Source: Mucilaginibacter flavus
GTDB lineage: Bacteria; Bacteroidota; Bacteroidia; Sphingobacteriales; Sphingobacteriaceae
DNA: 64,000 bases
Assembly: GCF_030409315.1 (NCBI RefSeq)
Contig: NZ_JAUFPS010000042.1
Span: forward strand, 1 to 64,000
Direction: 5' to 3'
Shown here: piece after piece, positions 16,419-24,915 of the stretch
Position numbering within the stretch: the stretch's first letter is position 1
Layout: every line of letters begins with the position of its first letter
Notes under the pieces: generated by a model
Seen by the model: the letters and a program-made list of their open reading frames with translations, nothing else
What the model was told of the DNA's origin: nothing
Databases searched by the model: none
Translations under genes and position numbers: made by a program

Positions 16419-19364
16419 ATGGCCTTCATGAACGCACGACCGGATACTGCCAATTTATTGTGGGCGCTTGCCCAGGAAACAGGGGAAGCCACCGCCATCT
16501 ACAGCGGTGAAGACATCCGGATCGAATTTGCCAATGCCGCGATGCTGGCTTTCTGGGGAAAAGATCCGGACATTATCGGCCTGGAACTGGAGGAAGCCGT
16601 GCCGGAACTGAAAGGGCAGCCCATCAAAGCCATGCTGCAGGAAGTATGGCGAACGGGGGTACCTAATGAAGGGACCATCCCGGCAGAAATCCTAACCGGC
16701 GGGCTTTTACACAAACGTTATTATCGTTACCATTACCGCCTGATCGCCGGACGGGACGGCGCTAACCCGCTTATCCTGCATACTGCCGCCGACGTGACCG
16801 AGCACCTGGCCGGGGAGGAAGCGATCACCAATATCAAGTTACAAAGCGATGCGCTGAGCCGCGAGCAAGCCCTGAACGAAGAATTGGCTTCGGTCAACGA
16901 AGAACTCTTTGCCAGTAATGAGCAGCTGAATCAAACCCAGGCGCAACTGGCCGGTTTTAATGCGGATCTCGAAAATAAGGTCAGGCGGCGTACGGATGAG
17001 CTGACCAAAAGTGAAACCGCCCTGCAGGCACTGAATGAGGAACTCTCCTCCATAAACGAAGAACTATCGGCGACCAACGAAGAGCTGCTGGAGAGCCAGA
17101 ACCGTTTGCAGGAGATCCTGAGCGATCTGGCTTACAGTGAACATAAAGTGCGCAGCATCGTGGAGAGTGCCCCTTTCCCGATCGGCGTCTATGAGGGCCG
17201 GGAAATGCGCATCGAACTGGCCAATCATTCCATTCTTGAAGTTTGGGGCAAGGGCCATGAGGTGATCGGACGCACCTATGCCGACGTCTTACCTGAGCTG
17301 GCCGGCACCGGTATATACGAACAACTGGACGAGGTATTTACCAGCGGGACCGCTTTTCATGCGCGCAACCAGCGGGTCGACCTGATGATCGACGGCCATT
17401 TAAAGATCTTTTATTTCAATTACAGTTTTACGCCGCTTTTTGCACAAGATGGCCAGGTTTACGGGGTGATGAATACGGCGGCCGACGTAACCGATGTGGT
17501 CACTGCCAAACAACAGGTCGAGCGGAGCGAACGCGATCTGCAGAATATGATCCTTCAGGCACCGGTCGCCATGTGCATCATGCTCGGCCCTAACCAGGTA
17601 ATCAGCGTCGCTAATGCCAGAATGATCGACCTTTGGGGGAAACCTGCCGCCTCAGTGCTCCACCGGCCGGTCTTCGAGGCTTTACCCGAGGTCCGCGGTC
17701 AGGGTTTGGAACAGATCCTGACCGATGTCTATGAGAAGGGCGAAGCCTACCATGCGAGTGAAATGCCGGTCACTTTGATCCGAAACGGCCGGGAAGACAT
17801 CGTTTACCAGAATTTTGTTTATGAACCTTACCGCCGGGCCGACGGCACAGTGCAGGGCGTGATCGCCATCACCATCGACGTAACAGCGCAGGTCATCGCC
17901 CGTCAGCATACGGAAGCCAGTGAAAAACGTTTCCGGTTTTTGCTCAACGCCATGCCACAGCAAGTGTGGACGGCGCAACCCAGCGGTGCGCTCGATTATG
18001 TTAATGCAGTAGTAGCCGCCGATTTCGGCATGGCGGCCGAACTCATCGTTGGCCAGGGCTGGCAGGCCTTTCTTCATCCGGATGACCTGGCCGGGGTTTT
18101 AGCCAAATGGGAACGTTCGCTGCGGACCAGGAAAGAGTACCTGACCGAGTTCCGCGTGAAATTTGCCGATGGCAACTATTATTGGCATTTAAGCCGGGCC
18201 CTGCCGCTGATCGAAGATGATGAGGTACAACTATGGGTGGGCACCAATACCAATATCCAGCAGCAAAAGACGAACGAAAATAAAAAAGATGAATTTATCA
18301 GTATCGCCAGCCATGAACTGAAAACCCCGCTGACCACGATCAAAGCTTTTTTCCAGCTCAGCAAACGAGAGGCCGGGGCCAAACCCAATCCTTTTGTAGG
18401 AAAAGCCGAACGGCAACTCGAGCGCCTCGGCCGTTTGATCGAAGACCTGCTGGATGTTTCCAAGATCAATGCCGGTAAAATGGTCTATAATAAAGAGGAC
18501 TTTGATTTCGGGCAATTGCTGACCGATACGGTCGAGAGCATACGTCAGACCACCAGCACCCATCGCCTGGAGATCAACACCCAATGCGAGATCCGTTACC
18601 GCGGCGACCAGCACCGGCTGGAACAGGTACTGGTCAACCTGCTGAATAATGCGATCAAATATTCACCGGGTGCCGACCGGGTCGTTTTAAGCTGCGCCCT
18701 GGAAAATCAGAACATCATCGTCTCTGTTCAGGATTTCGGGATCGGCATTCCGGAAGAACATCTCAAGGGATTGTTCGACCGTTTTTACCGCGTCGACAAT
18801 TCTTCGGCCCGCTTCCAGGGCCTGGGGCTGGGCCTCTTCATTTCAAACGAGATCGTGAAGCGCCACGGCGGCAGTTTCTGGATCGAAAGCCAGCCCGGGG
18901 AAGGTTCCACCTTTTACTTTCTGCTGCCCTTGAGCGGACAACAAGAGTTTCACGACCTGGCAGGCGACGGCCACAGCTTTTATGAAGGTGATTATATCCG
19001 TATCCGCCACCAGGCGCCTCAACATTATCTTGATGTCAGCTGGCTGGGTTACCAGAACTACGATTCGGTGGTCAAAGGCTGCGGTATCATGCTGGACCTG
19101 CTGCAAAAGAACGACTGTCATTGGGTACTGAATGACAATACTGAAGTCAAGGGCAACTGGTCCGAAGCTTCGGACTGGGGAGCTGAGATCTGGTTCCCGG
19201 CCATGGCTGAGGCCGGCCTTAAAAAGTTTGCCTGGATCTATTCGCCCAGCACTTTCAGCCGGATCGCCGCCAACAAAAGCCTGCCCTCGGCATATGACGC
19301 GGTGCAGGTCGCGTTCTTTGACGATAAGCAAACGGCACTGGACTGGCTGATCAGACCGGCCTGA
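16419..19364 (+). CDS. Multi-PAS histidine kinase with a C-terminal SpoIIAA/STAS-like domain
   Basis: 981 residues, no membrane helix. PAS regions lie at about 15-130, 245-365, 370-490 and 500-610. A long NEEL-repeat coiled coil (about 140-240, segments such as LNEELASVNEELFASNEQL) joins the first two. HisKA has His632 in IASHELKTPLTT. HATPase runs about 720-836 (LLNNAIKYSP, VQDFGIGIP, GLGLGLFIS). Residues about 845-981 form an extra domain (HQAPQHYLDVSWLGYQNY, then WVLNDNTEVKGNWSEAS and ALDWL) resembling the stand-alone SpoIIAA-like proteins of Bacteroidota. That fusion is unusual. It follows the kinase-less PAS gene by 73 bp in the same direction. Confidence 0.95.
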   Translation: MAFMNARPDTANLLWALAQETGEATAIYSGEDIRIEFANAAMLAFWGKDPDIIGLELEEAVPELKGQPIKAMLQEVWRTGVPNEGTIPAEILTGGLLHKRYYRYHYRLIAGRDGANPLILHTAADVTEHLAGEEAITNIKLQSDALSREQALNEELASVNEELFASNEQLNQTQAQLAGFNADLENKVRRRTDELTKSETALQALNEELSSINEELSATNEELLESQNRLQEILSDLAYSEHKVRSIVESAPFPIGVYEGREMRIELANHSILEVWGKGHEVIGRTYADVLPELAGTGIYEQLDEVFTSGTAFHARNQRVDLMIDGHLKIFYFNYSFTPLFAQDGQVYGVMNTAADVTDVVTAKQQVERSERDLQNMILQAPVAMCIMLGPNQVISVANARMIDLWGKPAASVLHRPVFEALPEVRGQGLEQILTDVYEKGEAYHASEMPVTLIRNGREDIVYQNFVYEPYRRADGTVQGVIAITIDVTAQVIARQHTEASEKRFRFLLNAMPQQVWTAQPSGALDYVNAVVAADFGMAAELIVGQGWQAFLHPDDLAGVLAKWERSLRTRKEYLTEFRVKFADGNYYWHLSRALPLIEDDEVQLWVGTNTNIQQQKTNENKKDEFISIASHELKTPLTTIKAFFQLSKREAGAKPNPFVGKAERQLERLGRLIEDLLDVSKINAGKMVYNKEDFDFGQLLTDTVESIRQTTSTHRLEINTQCEIRYRGDQHRLEQVLVNLLNNAIKYSPGADRVVLSCALENQNIIVSVQDFGIGIPEEHLKGLFDRFYRVDNSSARFQGLGLGLFISNEIVKRHGGSFWIESQPGEGSTFYFLLPLSGQQEFHDLAGDGHSFYEGDYIRIRHQAPQHYLDVSWLGYQNYDSVVKGCGIMLDLLQKNDCHWVLNDNTEVKGNWSEASDWGAEIWFPAMAEAGLKKFAWIYSPSTFSRIAANKSLPSAYDAVQVAFFDDKQTALDWLIRPA

Positions 19365-19469
19365 GCATGGCAGTTTGCCATAGGTTTCGTTAGTGATCCG
19401 CACTAAGGTTGCTGCTAAACCCCTCCCTCCCTCTGCATGTTCATGACATTAAATTTTGTAAGGGAGGCC

Positions 19470-19499
19470 GTGTGGCATGAATAGCGGCGGTAGATTGCC
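19470..19499 (+). repeat. 30-bp dispersed repeat, copy 2
   Basis: It matches 14119-14148 at 29 of 30 positions (one C/G difference). It lies between the ends of two convergent kinase genes, so it is not placed like a promoter. Like copy 1, it is followed downstream by a GTCCCCG/CGGGGAC hairpin. Confidence 0.7.
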
Positions 19500-19555
19500 C
19501 CATCTTGATAGCCCGGAAGCCGTCTTTTTACGGTACATTTGCAGCTATTATAACG

Positions 19556-19575
19556 GGCCGGTATCCTTACCGGCC
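19556..19575. other. Perfect 8-bp-stem hairpin
   Basis: GGCCGGTA (19556-19563) and TACCGGCC (19568-19575) pair perfectly around TCCT. It lies between two convergent kinase genes and could act as an accessory terminator or RNA-stabilising element. No U run follows. Confidence 0.45.
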
Positions 19576-19598
19576 TCATTGTGATAAGGTTTAGGTTG

Positions 19599-19636
19599 AA
19601 GTCCCCGGGCGGCGAGCGCATCGGGGACTTTATTTT
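19599..19636 (+). terminator. Intrinsic terminator of the multi-PAS kinase gene
   Basis: AAGTCCCCG (19599-19607) pairs with CGGGGACTT (19622-19630) around a 14-nt loop, followed by TATTTTT. This is a good plus-strand terminator 235 bp after the 16419-19364 gene. The rest of the gap (19365-19676) holds the repeat and hairpin listed separately and no gene. Confidence 0.6.
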
Positions 19637-19676
19637 TAGTTCGCCCCATACCTTAATAAGGGCCTTATATCGGGGC

Positions 19677-20993
19677 TTATCTTTTAGAGTACGGGGTTTC
19701 CGACTCGCGGCAGCAGGGCAGGCTGACGGAAAAAGTTGTCCCTTTGCCCGCTTCCGTAGTGAAAGCGATCGTGCCTTCCTGCCGCTCCATGAATTCACGG
19801 CAGAGATAGAGGCCGAGGCCGGCCCCCTTCTCCGCGTGGGTGCCCTGCGCCGAATGGGTGTCTAAGCTAAAGAGCCGGGCCTGCTGGGCGGGCGGTATCC
19901 CATCACCATTGTCCCTGACCATGATCACGCAGTAATACACAGAGGATTCAGCCGTGATACGGACGTCCCCGCCGGGATGGCTGTATTTGATCGCGTTGGT
20001 GAGCAGGTTGCGGAGTACCAGCTGCAGCATATCGGGATCACCCATGACGCAAGTCGCGGGGGATACGGCCGAGGTCAGGTTAATGGCCTTTTCTTCGGCC
20101 AGGGGTTCCAGCAGCCGGATGACTGGGAGCAGCAGGCCGGCTAAATTGACCGGCACCCGGCGGGCGCGCAGCCCGTCCATCTGGCCACGTGTCCAGTTCA
20201 GTACATTATTGAGTAATTCAGAGGCATTCCGTGTCCGGTGCATCAGTTCTGCCTCCAGCCGGCGGCGCTGTGCCGCATCCATATCCTTGTCCCCCAAGAG
20301 TTCGAGAAAGCCCTGGATGGAGGTCAGGGGTTCCTTGAGGTCATGGGCGATGATCGACAAGAGTTTATTTTTGACCTCATTGGCTTCAGCCAGTTCGGCC
20401 GCGCGCCCGCGGGCCAGGCCGCGTTCGGCATGATAGGCTTTCCGGATATAGGTCACGATAAAGATGATCAGGCTGCCGATGATGATATAGGTATAGAGAA
20501 AGTCCAGGTAACGGCTGCCCCGGCTTTCATAATTTTCTTTGAGCCAGTCCCGGTGAAAGTAATCCCAGCCGAAAACGGCGAGCATCGCGGCCAGGTTCAG
20601 CGGGAGCCAGACCGGATACTGGCGCCGCGGGGCCACGGAAATGGTCACCAGCAGGCATAGCAGGAATATCGCGTAGGTTGGACCGTTGATCCCGGAATTA
20701 TAGTAATAGTTGACCGGCAGTATGAGATCGCAGGCCAGAAGAAAAACAGCCATCGCCGCACTGACCCGGTTCAGGAAGCGGGAAGTATAATAAACGGTCG
20801 CGGCAGCCATCAATACCCCCAGCATCAGCCAGGCTACTTCCGGCAGCCCGATCAGGAAATTAAAGGCCACATTCAGCCCGATCCCGCACAGGACCATCAG
20901 GCAGACCGCGTGAAAGACCCGGGCTTCCAGGGGGACGTTCTCCGCCGTACCCACCAGGTACCCGGCTAAGGAACGTAGACGTTGAGGTAACAT
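19677..20993 (-). CDS. Multi-pass membrane histidine kinase
   Basis: I chose ATG 20993 (MLPQRLRSLAGYLVG), 438 residues. A longer frame would need a TTG start at 21071. About six hydrophobic helices cover residues 20-175 with no PAS domain. HisKA has His217 in IIAHDLKEPLTSIQGF. HATPase has LLTNAIKYSHPGG, RDNGDGIPP and GAGLGLYL. It is divergent from an ECF sigma factor gene 118 bp away. No receiver gene adjoins. The sensor region is of the unclassified multi-helix kind seen in Bacteroidota kinases. Confidence 0.93.
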   Translation of the reverse strand: MLPQRLRSLAGYLVGTAENVPLEARVFHAVCLMVLCGIGLNVAFNFLIGLPEVAWLMLGVLMAAATVYYTSRFLNRVSAAMAVFLLACDLILPVNYYYNSGINGPTYAIFLLCLLVTISVAPRRQYPVWLPLNLAAMLAVFGWDYFHRDWLKENYESRGSRYLDFLYTYIIIGSLIIFIVTYIRKAYHAERGLARGRAAELAEANEVKNKLLSIIAHDLKEPLTSIQGFLELLGDKDMDAAQRRRLEAELMHRTRNASELLNNVLNWTRGQMDGLRARRVPVNLAGLLLPVIRLLEPLAEEKAINLTSAVSPATCVMGDPDMLQLVLRNLLTNAIKYSHPGGDVRITAESSVYYCVIMVRDNGDGIPPAQQARLFSLDTHSAQGTHAEKGAGLGLYLCREFMERQEGTIAFTTEAGKGTTFSVSLPCCRESETPYSKR

Positions 20994-21111
20994 TTTTCTA
21001 AGATAGACAAATCCATTGTAGCGGCCGTAATTATCCGTCCGGTAATTAAAGGACTTCTTGTACTGATACAAATCCGGCAGCTAAAAAGTTTCGTAAATCC
21101 CATATCTGCCT

Positions 21112-21684
21112 ATGAAAACAAAAAAACTCAAACTATCTGAAGAAATGCTGATCCGCGCGCTGCGGGAAAGGCATCCGGCCGGGCCGAAAGCATTGTATGA
21201 TATGTACAGCGGCTCACTGTTCGGCGTGATCTGCCGTATCCTGAACGACCAGGCGCTCAGCGAAGATATCTTACAGGAAACGTTTTTAAAAATATGGCGA
21301 TCCATCGACCACTATGAGCCGGAAAAAGGGCGTCTGTTCACCTGGATGGTGAATATCGCCCGTCACCAGGCGATCGACCGCGTCCGCTCGAAAAACTACC
21401 GCAACGGCCAGCAGACCCAGGGCCTGGAGGGATGTGAAGACCTTGCCCTTCCGGCAGAAGGGATCTATGACCGGGCCGACCGGTATTTCATCCGGTTGGG
21501 TGTCGAAAAACTCCGGTCGCAAGAATCGGAAGTGATCAACCTCATCTATTACCAGGGGTATACACACGCCGAAGCTGCAGCAGCACTGGGCTTGCCCCTG
21601 GGAACCGTTAAAACCAGGTTGATGATGGGGCTTAAACGACTGCGCTCCTTTTACACGGCGGGGCTGTTAAATGTAGCATCGTAA
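21112..21684 (+). CDS. ECF-type RNA polymerase sigma factor
   Basis: 190 residues. Region 2 shows ALYDMYSGSLFGVICRIL and the core-binding helix SEDILQETFLKIW, followed by FTWMVNIARHQAIDRVRSK. Region 4 shows YYQGYTHAEAAAALGLPLGT and VKTRL. This resembles the SigK-type ECF group. ECF factors normally have an anti-sigma gene next door, but none follows here (the next gene is convergent AraC). Control may therefore act through transcription or another partner. It is divergent from a membrane histidine kinase. Confidence 0.95.
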   Translation: MKTKKLKLSEEMLIRALRERHPAGPKALYDMYSGSLFGVICRILNDQALSEDILQETFLKIWRSIDHYEPEKGRLFTWMVNIARHQAIDRVRSKNYRNGQQTQGLEGCEDLALPAEGIYDRADRYFIRLGVEKLRSQESEVINLIYYQGYTHAEAAAALGLPLGTVKTRLMMGLKRLRSFYTAGLLNVAS

Positions 21685-21743
21685 CCGCCGGCTATCATTG
21701 TCCCGCTCACATTCCGGCTGCAGCGCCGGGCGATCAGGTAAGC

Positions 21744-21757
21744 GGTAAGCGCTTACC
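21744..21757. promoter_or_regulatory. Perfect 14-bp palindrome between convergent genes
   Basis: GGTAAGC/GCTTACC is a perfect palindrome, and the GGTAAGC half occurs once more directly to its left (21737-21743). It lies 25 bp from the stop of the AraC gene. A protein-binding site or a short terminator stem are both possible. Confidence 0.35.
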
Positions 21758-21781
21758 AAATAGGCGAAGCTCGGATCGCCC

Positions 21782-22561
21782 TCAGACGTTCAATATCTCT
21801 GCCGGCGGGCAGCCGAACTTTTTTTTGAAAGCCACCGAAAAATGGGACAGGCTTTCAAAGCCCAGTTCCAGGTAAATTGCCGAGGGCTTGGCGCCTTCCT
21901 GAACCATCAGGCGGTACGCTTCCTCCAGCCGTTTACTGATCAGCCAGTGCCCGGGCGTCTCCGTGAATACCGACCGGAAGTCCCGCTTGAAAGCGGATAA
22001 GCTCCTGCCGGTGAGGAAGGCAAAGCGGCTGATACTGACGTTGAATCGGTAGTTCCGGTTCATGAACGCTTCGAGGCCGATCTTGCCGGGCAGGCCGAAA
22101 TCAAAGAACAGTCCAGCCAGTTCCGGCTGCTCTTTGAGCAGGATGATCAGCAACTCTTCGTATTTCAGGTCCTCGAAGGCTTCGTCCAGTTCCATGACGC
22201 CTTTGCGGTATGGTTCCAGGGAGCGGATAAAAGCTTCGAGCAGGACAGTTGGGCCAAGTTTGATCATTGCCGCTTTGGATGCAGGCTCGGGCACAGCTAC
22301 ACGATGCTTACTCTGGAACTGGCGCAAAAAAGGTTCATCGAAACAAAACAGCACCGGCTGAAAGCGCTCCCCGGTGTCGGTCACCATGAATCTGGCCAGG
22401 TGATTTTTCCGGGCGAGGCCGCATTCCCCCGCTTTCAGGGTGTGGCTCTGGCTGCCGTCAAAAAAACGGATCTCCCCGCTGATCACGTAGCAGAAAACGT
22501 GATCGGGGATGAACTGTTCTTTGAGCAGGCTGGTTGCTGTGTTTTCTGTGATCGCGCTCAT
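21782..22561 (-). CDS. AraC-family transcriptional regulator
   Basis: 259 residues. The N-terminal part is a cupin-like sensor domain (FCYVISGEIRFFDGS, then LKAGECGLARKNHLARF). The C-terminal 100 residues hold two HTH motifs (FAFLTGRSLSAFKRDFRSVF and AIYLELGFESLSHFSVAFKK, about residues 170-250). Its start codon overlaps the stop of the upstream reductase gene by 4 bp (ATGA, 22558-22561), so the two form an operon. The regulator probably responds to a metabolite linked to the reductase. Confidence 0.94.
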   Translation of the reverse strand: MSAITENTATSLLKEQFIPDHVFCYVISGEIRFFDGSQSHTLKAGECGLARKNHLARFMVTDTGERFQPVLFCFDEPFLRQFQSKHRVAVPEPASKAAMIKLGPTVLLEAFIRSLEPYRKGVMELDEAFEDLKYEELLIILLKEQPELAGLFFDFGLPGKIGLEAFMNRNYRFNVSISRFAFLTGRSLSAFKRDFRSVFTETPGHWLISKRLEEAYRLMVQEGAKPSAIYLELGFESLSHFSVAFKKKFGCPPAEILNV

Positions 22562-23595
22562 GAGATCATCCGGTACCTGGCCATACTTGCCACCCCTGTC
22601 AATATCGCCTCTTCCTGTGAGGCAATGGGCTTCCAGCCCAATGCCTGCCTGGCTTTCGCATTGCTGATGTTCCGGTTCATATTCAAAAATACAACACCTT
22701 CCCGGGCTTTCCTATTAAACAACGCGGCGAACCTGACCAGCAGGTCTGGTAGCCGGCGCATCGATACCTTGCCGGATACCTCAGGCAGGCGGGTTTTCAA
22801 CAAGGCGGCGATCCCGGGCAGGGTGATCTGCCCGTCAGCAGCGGCGATGAACCTTTGCCCATTCGCTTCCGGTGTAATCATAGCGCGGATATGCAATTCG
22901 GCCACATCCCGGATGTCGACCACATTCAGCGGAATATTGGGCACCAGTTTCATCGAACCATTCAACAAATTGGTGAGCAGGTGAAAACTGCCGGAAACGT
23001 GGGCGTCCAGTGCCGGCCCGTAAATAGCCACCGCATTAATAACGGCCAGCTCCAGGCTGTCGCCTTCCGTGCGGATAAAGTACCAGGCGGCTTTTTCTGC
23101 GAGGGTCTTTGACTTTTCATAAACCGACAGGCCTTTTAAGTGCACATCGGTCCAGTCCTCCTCCGTGGTCTGCCGGGTCTTATCCGTCTGGCTGAAACCG
23201 ACGGCGCCAAAGTTCGAGGTCATCACCACGCGTTTGACGCCGGCCTGCTGCGCAAATTTCAATACCCGGCGGATACCTTCGACTGCCGGGCGGATCGCTT
23301 CGTTTTCATCTTCCGGAATGTCAAAGAAGACCGGCGAAGCCACACTTAATACATAGGTGCTACCCTGCATGGCCGCATCCCAGTTCCGGTCATCGGTCAG
23401 TTCCGCTTCGATAAAGGACAATTGTTCCAGGTCAAGGATACCATGTTCGCTGAGTGCGGCTATGATCTTATCCTTGCTGCTCAACTGCCGGACGGTGGTG
23501 CGGACGGTATAACCCTGCTGCAATAAAGTGAAGATAAGGCGCAGGCCCACAAAACCTGTCCCGCCGGTAACCAATACGGTTGCTGATTTTTTCAT
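22558..23595 (-). CDS. Extended SDR (aldehyde/dihydroflavonol reductase type)
   Basis: 345 residues of the NAD(P)-dependent epimerase/dihydroflavonol-4-reductase-like group. The Rossmann motif TGGTGFVG is at about residues 10-17, and the active-site Tyr-Lys pair is in VYEKSKTLAEKAAW. VLSVASPVFFD is typical of bacterial aldehyde reductases of this clade. It is translationally coupled to the AraC gene downstream, which suggests that regulator controls this operon. Likely role: reduction of a small aldehyde or ketone. The substrate is unknown. Confidence 0.94.
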   Translation of the reverse strand: MKKSATVLVTGGTGFVGLRLIFTLLQQGYTVRTTVRQLSSKDKIIAALSEHGILDLEQLSFIEAELTDDRNWDAAMQGSTYVLSVASPVFFDIPEDENEAIRPAVEGIRRVLKFAQQAGVKRVVMTSNFGAVGFSQTDKTRQTTEEDWTDVHLKGLSVYEKSKTLAEKAAWYFIRTEGDSLELAVINAVAIYGPALDAHVSGSFHLLTNLLNGSMKLVPNIPLNVVDIRDVAELHIRAMITPEANGQRFIAAADGQITLPGIAALLKTRLPEVSGKVSMRRLPDLLVRFAALFNRKAREGVVFLNMNRNISNAKARQALGWKPIASQEEAILTGVASMARYRMIS

Positions 23596-23719
23596 GATCG
23601 TGTTAAATAATTACACAAAGTTCGGCAGGAATTCAATCCCGCAGGTTTATCAGGAGGTCCAGATTTACTTTAGTGAGCGGTCCGGCAGACCCGCCCAAGA
23701 TAACCATAAGATAGCGTTG

Positions 23720-24082
23720 TCAAGCCGGTTTTGGGATATGTGCACGCAGGATACGGTACAATTGGTCGAGGTCGAAGGGCTTTTCCACGTAGCCGTCAAA
23801 GCCATCCCGGTGGTAGCACTCATTAATGTTACTGTTACAGCTAAGGGCCAGTACGGGCAGGTGCGGATAGTGTTTTTTGATCGCCAGGCAAAATGCTTTA
23901 CAAACCTCGCCGCTGAGCCGGTAATCCAGCATGACCACATGTGGCCGGGCCTTGTCAATGATCTCGATAAAGTCCGGCTCGCAATCCTGCACCGCGTAGA
24001 CCTGGTAGCCTTCCAGTTCCAGTGCAGCATACAAGACCTCTAAAATATCCGGGTCGGTTTCCTGAAAAATGATCGTTTCCAT
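23720..24082 (-). CDS. Single-domain response regulator (receiver only)
   Basis: 120 residues, a receiver domain and nothing else. The phosphoacceptor is Asp53 in VVMLDYRLSG, the switch Ser/Thr lies in VLALSCN and the conserved Lys in VEKPFD near residue 101. The acidic pocket near the N-terminus reads QETDPDI rather than the usual DDD. With no output domain, it must act by protein contact or phosphate shuttling. It stands alone, with 124 bp to the reductase gene and a 190-bp gap upstream. Confidence 0.93.
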   Translation of the reverse strand: METIIFQETDPDILEVLYAALELEGYQVYAVQDCEPDFIEIIDKARPHVVMLDYRLSGEVCKAFCLAIKKHYPHLPVLALSCNSNINECYHRDGFDGYVEKPFDLDQLYRILRAHIPKPA

Positions 24083-24273
24083 CGCTTTTTGGTTGAATGA
24101 AATCCAAAAAGGGAAAGAAACTTTTACAGTTTATCGCGGTTCCCGGGTTCCAAGGTGAATGCAGGTTACGCATACAACCTGCGGGGGTAGACAATGTTTC
24201 ATTTAATTTTTTTTATCGGGAAAAGGACTAGGTCCGGCGGCAAACAAGCCGGGTCATTTGACGTTGCATCTGT

Positions 24274-24900
24274 ATGAAAACAGCGCCAGAACTATTGCCC
24301 GAACAACACACGGGGCGGCAAACCGATTTTACACACCAACAAAAATACGATACGCTGGCAACAGCGCATAAGACCTTCCAGGCAGCGGCCGGAAGGATGC
24401 TGTCGGTGAACAACTGGCACGTGTATGCCGGGGCAGGTTCGGCCAAATTTACGTTAAGCAATAACGCGGGCGAAGAACTGGACGTGATGGCCGAAGAAGG
24501 CTTCTTTATCAGTATCGACCTGCCGGGGCCAGGGCCGGATGCCGGCAGCGGCCTCGAATGGGTGCAGGTGGAAAAGCTGGCATCTGAAGGCGGCGCGCAT
24601 ACGGCTGCGGAATATGTGCTAATGACCGTCCGTCCTTCAGCGGACCCGCGTAGGGTAACTGCGGAAACCGCGCATTTTTATACCGACGTGTCGACCAGCA
24701 CCTTTATCGTGCGACGGGACGGCCTGGTGGTCAGCGCCGGTGCCCACGGGCGGAACGAAACACCTAATAACGAAAATGTCGATCTGCATGATCAGATACG
24801 CAATACCGCGATCGCCCTGATGGCCAGGGTCGGTCTGTCAGGCGGTCAATGGCAAAAACTGGTCAACGGTCTGCTTGAGTACCAGGAAGCCAAAACGTAA
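24274..24900 (+). CDS. Conserved hypothetical protein
   Basis: 208 residues with no motif I recognise. The middle is beta-rich (WHVYAGAGSAKFTLSNN, then FFISIDLPGPGP and EWVQVEKLAS), followed by a short aromatic segment AHFYTDVSTSTFIVRR and a helical end. There is no signal peptide or membrane segment. A 7-bp inverted repeat, GCAGGTT/AACCTGC, lies about 90-110 bp upstream (24161-24182). It is convergent with the uvrA-like gene, with 15 bp between. Coding is likely; the function is unknown. Confidence 0.75.
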   Translation: MKTAPELLPEQHTGRQTDFTHQQKYDTLATAHKTFQAAAGRMLSVNNWHVYAGAGSAKFTLSNNAGEELDVMAEEGFFISIDLPGPGPDAGSGLEWVQVEKLASEGGAHTAAEYVLMTVRPSADPRRVTAETAHFYTDVSTSTFIVRRDGLVVSAGAHGRNETPNNENVDLHDQIRNTAIALMARVGLSGGQWQKLVNGLLEYQEAKT

Positions 24901-24915
24901 AGCTAACCTAAGGAT

